From the NCBI GenBank assembly GCA_017560285.1, contig JAFYOG010000203.1, positions 1 to 9,422 of the forward strand: a stretch of 9,422 nucleotides of DNA. The letters run 5' to 3'. The notes below the pieces were generated by a model. That model was not told where the DNA came from. It saw nothing but the letters and a program-made list of their open reading frames with translations, and did not search any database. Source of the DNA: Clostridia bacterium (GTDB taxonomy: Bacteria; Bacillota; Clostridia; Oscillospirales; CAG-382). Positions 7,396-9,422 of the stretch are shown piece after piece; position 1 is the first letter of the stretch, and each line of letters opens with the position of its first letter. The position numbers and the translations under genes were made by a program.

Positions 7396-8142
7396 TTATG
7401 CGCGCATCATACCGTCAACGCTTAATACAACGCCGGTGATATAAGAAGCTTCTTCGGATGCCAAGAACACGAAAGCGTTGGCAATATCCTGCGGCTTGCC
7501 CAAGCGGCGCAAGGGTATGCGGGCTACCATAGGCTCGATAACCTCTTTGGGAACAGCCTTCATCATATCGGTTTCGGTAATACCGGGGGCAACTGCGTTA
7601 ACGCGAATACCCTTGGGGCCTAATTCGCGGGCAAGCGAAACCGTTAAGCCGTTTACCGCAAATTTAGAGGTAGGATAAGCCATACCCGAGGGCTGACCGC
7701 TTATGCTTACCATAGAAGAGGTGCTTAGAATAACACCGCTTCCCTTTTGCTCCATAAATTCCACTGCCGCGCGGGTGGCGGTGAACACGCCCTTTACGTT
7801 AAGGTTCATAACCTTATCAAAAAGCTCTTCGGTATAGCTGTTAAAGGGTTGGTTTTCGGAAACGCCCGCATTGTTAACAAGAATATCGATAGTGCCGAAC
7901 CTGCTGTTAACCAAAGCAAAGGCTTGACGTACAGATTCAAGGTTGGAAAGGTCGGGAGCGATACCCATAATTTTGCTTTCGGGGAAGCTTTCCTTAAGCT
8001 TGGCAACAGCCTTATCGGCATTCTCTTGCTTGCTTGCGGCAACGGCAACTACCGCGCCCTCTCGCAAAAATGCCTCTGCGGTGGCATAACCTATGCCGCG
8101 GCTTCCGCCTGTGATAATTGCTACCTTATTATATAAACGCAT
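7396..8142 (-). CDS. Short-chain dehydrogenase/reductase (SDR, FabG-like), probably NADP(H)-dependent
   Basis: Classical SDR oxidoreductase of 248 residues from ATG 8142, close to the usual FabG length. Visible motifs: cofactor loop TGGSRGIG (11-18), NNAG (90-93), structural N115, catalytic S142/S143, and Y156-PTS-K160. The C-terminal segment YITGVVLSVDGMMRA matches the family, with VDGM where VDGG is usual. After the second strand there is AASK (35-38) and no acidic residue, which favours NADP(H). The frame also opens at GTG 8151, adding three residues. I prefer ATG because AGGTG (8149-8153) is correctly spaced and SDRs begin like this, but GTG with AAGGA further upstream is possible. The substrate cannot be told from sequence: 3-oxoacyl-ACP, sugar or steroid reductases all look like this, and no fatty-acid genes are nearby. 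It has its own promoter and may be co-transcribed with the GDPD gene 56 bases downstream. Confidence 0.93.
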   Translation of the reverse strand: MRLYNKVAIITGGSRGIGYATAEAFLREGAVVAVAASKQENADKAVAKLKESFPESKIMGIAPDLSNLESVRQAFALVNSRFGTIDILVNNAGVSENQPFNSYTEELFDKVMNLNVKGVFTATRAAVEFMEQKGSGVILSTSSMVSISGQPSGMAYPTSKFAVNGLTVSLARELGPKGIRVNAVAPGITETDMMKAVPKEVIEPMVARIPLRRLGKPQDIANAFVFLASEEASYITGVVLSVDGMMRA

Positions 8143-8165
8143 AAAAAGCACCTGCTTTCCTTTTT

Positions 8166-8185
8166 TGTGTTAATACGATAACACA
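8166..8185. promoter_or_regulatory. Perfect inverted repeat over the SDR -10 and start site, candidate operator
   Basis: TGTGTTA (8166-8172) and TAACACA (8179-8185) are perfectly complementary with a 6-base spacer and cover the -10 and predicted start of the SDR gene, a position where a bound repressor would block transcription. The core GTTAATACGATAAC differs at one position from the Rex-type core GTTAA-N4-TTAAC. Assignment to Rex is an inference; a TetR or MarR family repressor could bind an equally sized site. Confidence 0.5.
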
Positions 8186-8203
8186 TTACATCCCAAATGT
8201 CAA
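8175..8203 (-). promoter_or_regulatory. Promoter of the SDR gene
   Basis: Minus-strand TTGACA (8198-8203), a 17-base spacer and TATCGT (8175-8180), with an upstream TGT giving an extended -10 that compensates for the imperfect -10 hexamer. Transcription would start near 8168, about 25 bases before the ATG. Confidence 0.72.
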
Positions 8204-8255
8204 TATATTTTTTGGATTTATTGATAATAATTCTTAATAATTTTTCGAAAATCTA

Positions 8256-8284
8256 TTGACAAACATATTTCTTTTATGTATAAT
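8256..8284 (+). promoter_or_regulatory. Promoter of pflB, full consensus
   Basis: TTGACA (8256-8261), exactly 17 bases, then TATAAT (8279-8284): both hexamers match the housekeeping consensus perfectly. The predicted start near 8291 leaves a leader of about 188 bases before pflB. A promoter this strong suggests that control is exerted after initiation, in the leader. Confidence 0.88.
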
Positions 8285-8299
8285 AACCACAGTAGAAAG

Positions 8300-8399
8300 A
8301 ACAGCACCTACAGCACTGACGGAGCATGCGGAATGTGTGCCTTGATTTGTGCCCATCCCGCTGGCGAATGTAGGTAAATATATTCGGTCCGTCAGGGCA
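8300..8399 (+). promoter_or_regulatory. Structured pflB leader RNA, candidate riboswitch (ZTP/pfl-like or unassigned)
   Basis: Several helices can be drawn between the promoter and the terminator. B: CTGACGGA (8316-8323) with TCCGTCAG (8388-8395), 8 perfect pairs. C: 8328-8335 with 8354-8361, 7 of 8 pairs. D: 8365-8372 with 8379-8386, 8 pairs including one G-T. B, C and D together form a three-way junction. A: ACCTACA (8306-8312) with TGTAGGT (8369-8375), 7 perfect pairs, excludes D and makes a pseudoknot with B. GGGCA (8395-8399) could also pair with TGCCC (8350-8354), opposing the terminator. ACTGACGG and CCGTCAGGGCA resemble the ZTP riboswitch elements ACUGGCG and CCGCCUGGGCA, with a compensating change in the pairing. 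The conserved GGGAGC of the ZTP junction is not found. A leader regulator is well supported; its class is not. Confidence 0.6.
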
Positions 8400-8430
8400 A
8401 ATCTCTTATCTATAAGCAGATTTGCCTTTA
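8396..8430 (+). terminator. Attenuator-type intrinsic terminator in the pflB leader
   Basis: GGCAAATCT (8396-8404) pairs with AGATTTGCC (8418-8426), extended by CTTA/TAAG (8405-8408 with 8413-8416) past a single bulge, followed by TTTATTATTTG. It starts at the base after the long helix of the leader and stands 52 bases before the pflB ATG, so it can interrupt transcription of pflB. The T-run is broken by A, suggesting leaky termination. Confidence 0.75.
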
Positions 8431-8478
8431 TTATTTGTTTAATAAAATAAAATGATAAATTATCGAAGGAGAATCACT

Positions 8479-9422
8479 ATGGAACACAACAACTGGAATG
8501 GGTTCAAGGGTGGAGCATGGCAGAACGAAATTAACGTTCGCGACTTCATCATGAACAACTTTACCCCCTACGAGGGCGACGCAAGCTTTTTGGCAGGCGC
8601 TACCGAAAGAACCAACGGCCTTATGGCAAAGGTTCAAGAGCTTTTTAAGCAGGAAAGACAAAACGGCGGCGTTCTTGATATAGATACCGAAACCGTTTCT
8701 ACTATCAACGCTTACGCACCCGGCTATATCGACAAGGATAACGAACTTATCGTTGGTGTTCAGACCGACAGCCCCCTTAAAAGAGGCGTAGTTCCCTTTG
8801 GCGGTATGAGAATGTGCATTAACGCTTGCGAAGCTTACGGTTATAAGCTTAGCGATTCCGTTAAAGACAAATTTAAGTACCAGAACACCCACAACGACGG
8901 CGTGTTCAGCGCATACACATCCGAAATGCGTGCCGCACGTAAGTGCCACGTTCTTACCGGTCTTCCCGATGCTTACGGCAGAGGCAGAATTATCGGCGAC
9001 TACCGTCGTGTTGCTTTGTACGGCGTAGACAGACTTATCGAAGCAAAACAGAAGGATAAGAAGGACCTTGCTAAGGTTGACGCTAACGTAGATACTATCC
9101 GCGCTAACGAAGAACTTTCCTTCCAGATTAAGGCTCTTAACGAGCTTAAGGCTATGGCTGCTTCCTACGGTTACGATATCAGCCAGCCCGCTGCAAACGC
9201 AAAGGAAGCTGTTCAGTGGACCTACTTCGCATACCTTGCAGCTATTAAGGAACAAAACGGCGCGGCTAACTCCTTGGGCAGAGTAGGCACCTTCTTCGAT
9301 ATCTACTTCGAAAGAGATATCGCAAACGGTCTTCTTACCGAAGTTGAAGCTCAGGAAATTATGGACCACTTCGTTATGAAGTTGCGTATTGCACGCCACC
9401 TTCGTACCCCCGAATACAACGA
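8479..9422 (+). CDS. pflB: Pyruvate formate-lyase (formate C-acetyltransferase), 5' part only
   Basis: Glycyl-radical enzyme of the cytoplasm converting pyruvate and CoA to acetyl-CoA and formate. The 314 visible codons run off the right edge; the full protein is about 740-760 residues, so the catalytic Cys-Cys pair and the C-terminal radical glycine are not in view. Near-identical blocks to E. coli PflB are visible: WQNEINVRDFI, FTPYEGDASFLAGATERT, PLKRGVVPFGG, VLTGLPDAYGRGRIIGDY, RRVALYGVDRL, MAASYGYDISQPAANAKEAV, QWTYFAYLAAIKEQNGAA and RHLRTPEYN. The ATG follows AAGGAG (8466-8471) by 7 bases and aligns with the family start just before the WQNE block. It is transcribed divergently from the SDR gene, from a full-consensus promoter through the structured leader. 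An activating enzyme (pflA) would be expected downstream but lies outside. Confidence 0.97.
   Translation, partial: MEHNNWNGFKGGAWQNEINVRDFIMNNFTPYEGDASFLAGATERTNGLMAKVQELFKQERQNGGVLDIDTETVSTINAYAPGYIDKDNELIVGVQTDSPLKRGVVPFGGMRMCINACEAYGYKLSDSVKDKFKYQNTHNDGVFSAYTSEMRAARKCHVLTGLPDAYGRGRIIGDYRRVALYGVDRLIEAKQKDKKDLAKVDANVDTIRANEELSFQIKALNELKAMAASYGYDISQPAANAKEAVQWTYFAYLAAIKEQNGAANSLGRVGTFFDIYFERDIANGLLTEVEAQEIMDHFVMKLRIARHLRTPEYN

Noticed and set aside
8143..8151. GTG start that would lengthen the SDR protein by three residues
   Set aside because: Possible, but the ATG at 8142 has a well-spaced AGGTG and gives the typical SDR beginning; left as an alternative.
8300..8400. Leader considered as a T-box, THF, cobalamin, SAM, TPP or glycine riboswitch
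   Set aside because: None of their signature sequences is present; only ZTP-like elements were found, and these only in part.
8431..9399. Open frame of 322 codons on the minus strand
   Set aside because: It lies opposite pflB, whose plus-strand translation matches pyruvate formate-lyase throughout. The minus-strand product resembles no family and the frame is a by-product of pflB codon use.
1..9422. tRNA, rRNA, CRISPR arrays, prophage or transposase genes
   Set aside because: No cloverleaf, regularly spaced repeats, integrase or transposase frames are visible.

Overview
The window looks like a piece of chromosome from a strictly anaerobic, fermentative Firmicute of the class Clostridia, probably a gut or rumen Ruminococcaceae/Oscillospiraceae-type bacterium. 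This is an inference from three things: a trimeric NADH-linked [FeFe] hydrogenase, a pyruvate formate-lyase, and a secreted enzyme ending in a type I dockerin, the module that anchors proteins to cellulosome-like scaffolds. AT-rich intergenic regions, sigma-A-like promoters and strong GGAGG-type ribosome binding sites agree with this.

Layout. Positions 1-4010 (minus strand) hold a compact three-gene hydrogenase operon, read hydC (NuoE-like, 3522-4010), hydB (NuoF-like, 1633-3519), then hydA (catalytic subunit, 1-1629, cut off by the window edge). The junctions are only 2-3 bases and a good promoter lies at 4049-4077. Positions 4011-4330 are intergenic. They hold that promoter, two intrinsic terminators facing the minus strand, a short relic of a second dockerin-gene tail, and a GC-rich palindromic element. 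Positions 4331-7339 (minus) encode a 1002-residue secreted glycerophosphodiester phosphodiesterase-family protein. It has a degenerate first GDPD-like domain, a complete second one, an Ig-like domain, a discoidin-like domain and a C-terminal dockerin. Positions 7396-8142 (minus) encode a short-chain dehydrogenase/reductase, 56 bases upstream of the GDPD gene. Positions 8143-8478 are a divergent regulatory region. The SDR promoter, overlapped by a perfect inverted repeat, fires left. A consensus promoter fires right into a 188-base leader that can fold into a multi-helix structure abutting an intrinsic terminator. From 8479 to the right edge is the first part of pflB (pyruvate formate-lyase).

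How it fits together. PFL cleaves pyruvate to acetyl-CoA and formate without making NADH, while the hydrogenase removes NADH electrons (probably with reduced ferredoxin) as H2. Both are ways of balancing redox during sugar fermentation. The hydrogenase and SDR promoters share a TGTGTTAT-type sequence over the -10 that resembles sites of the NADH sensor Rex. The dockerin protein belongs to extracellular substrate use and is not obviously linked to the fermentation genes.

The most interesting element is the structured leader and attenuator in front of pflB. It shares some features with ZTP (pfl-motif) riboswitches but lacks others, so it may be a divergent member or a different RNA class.
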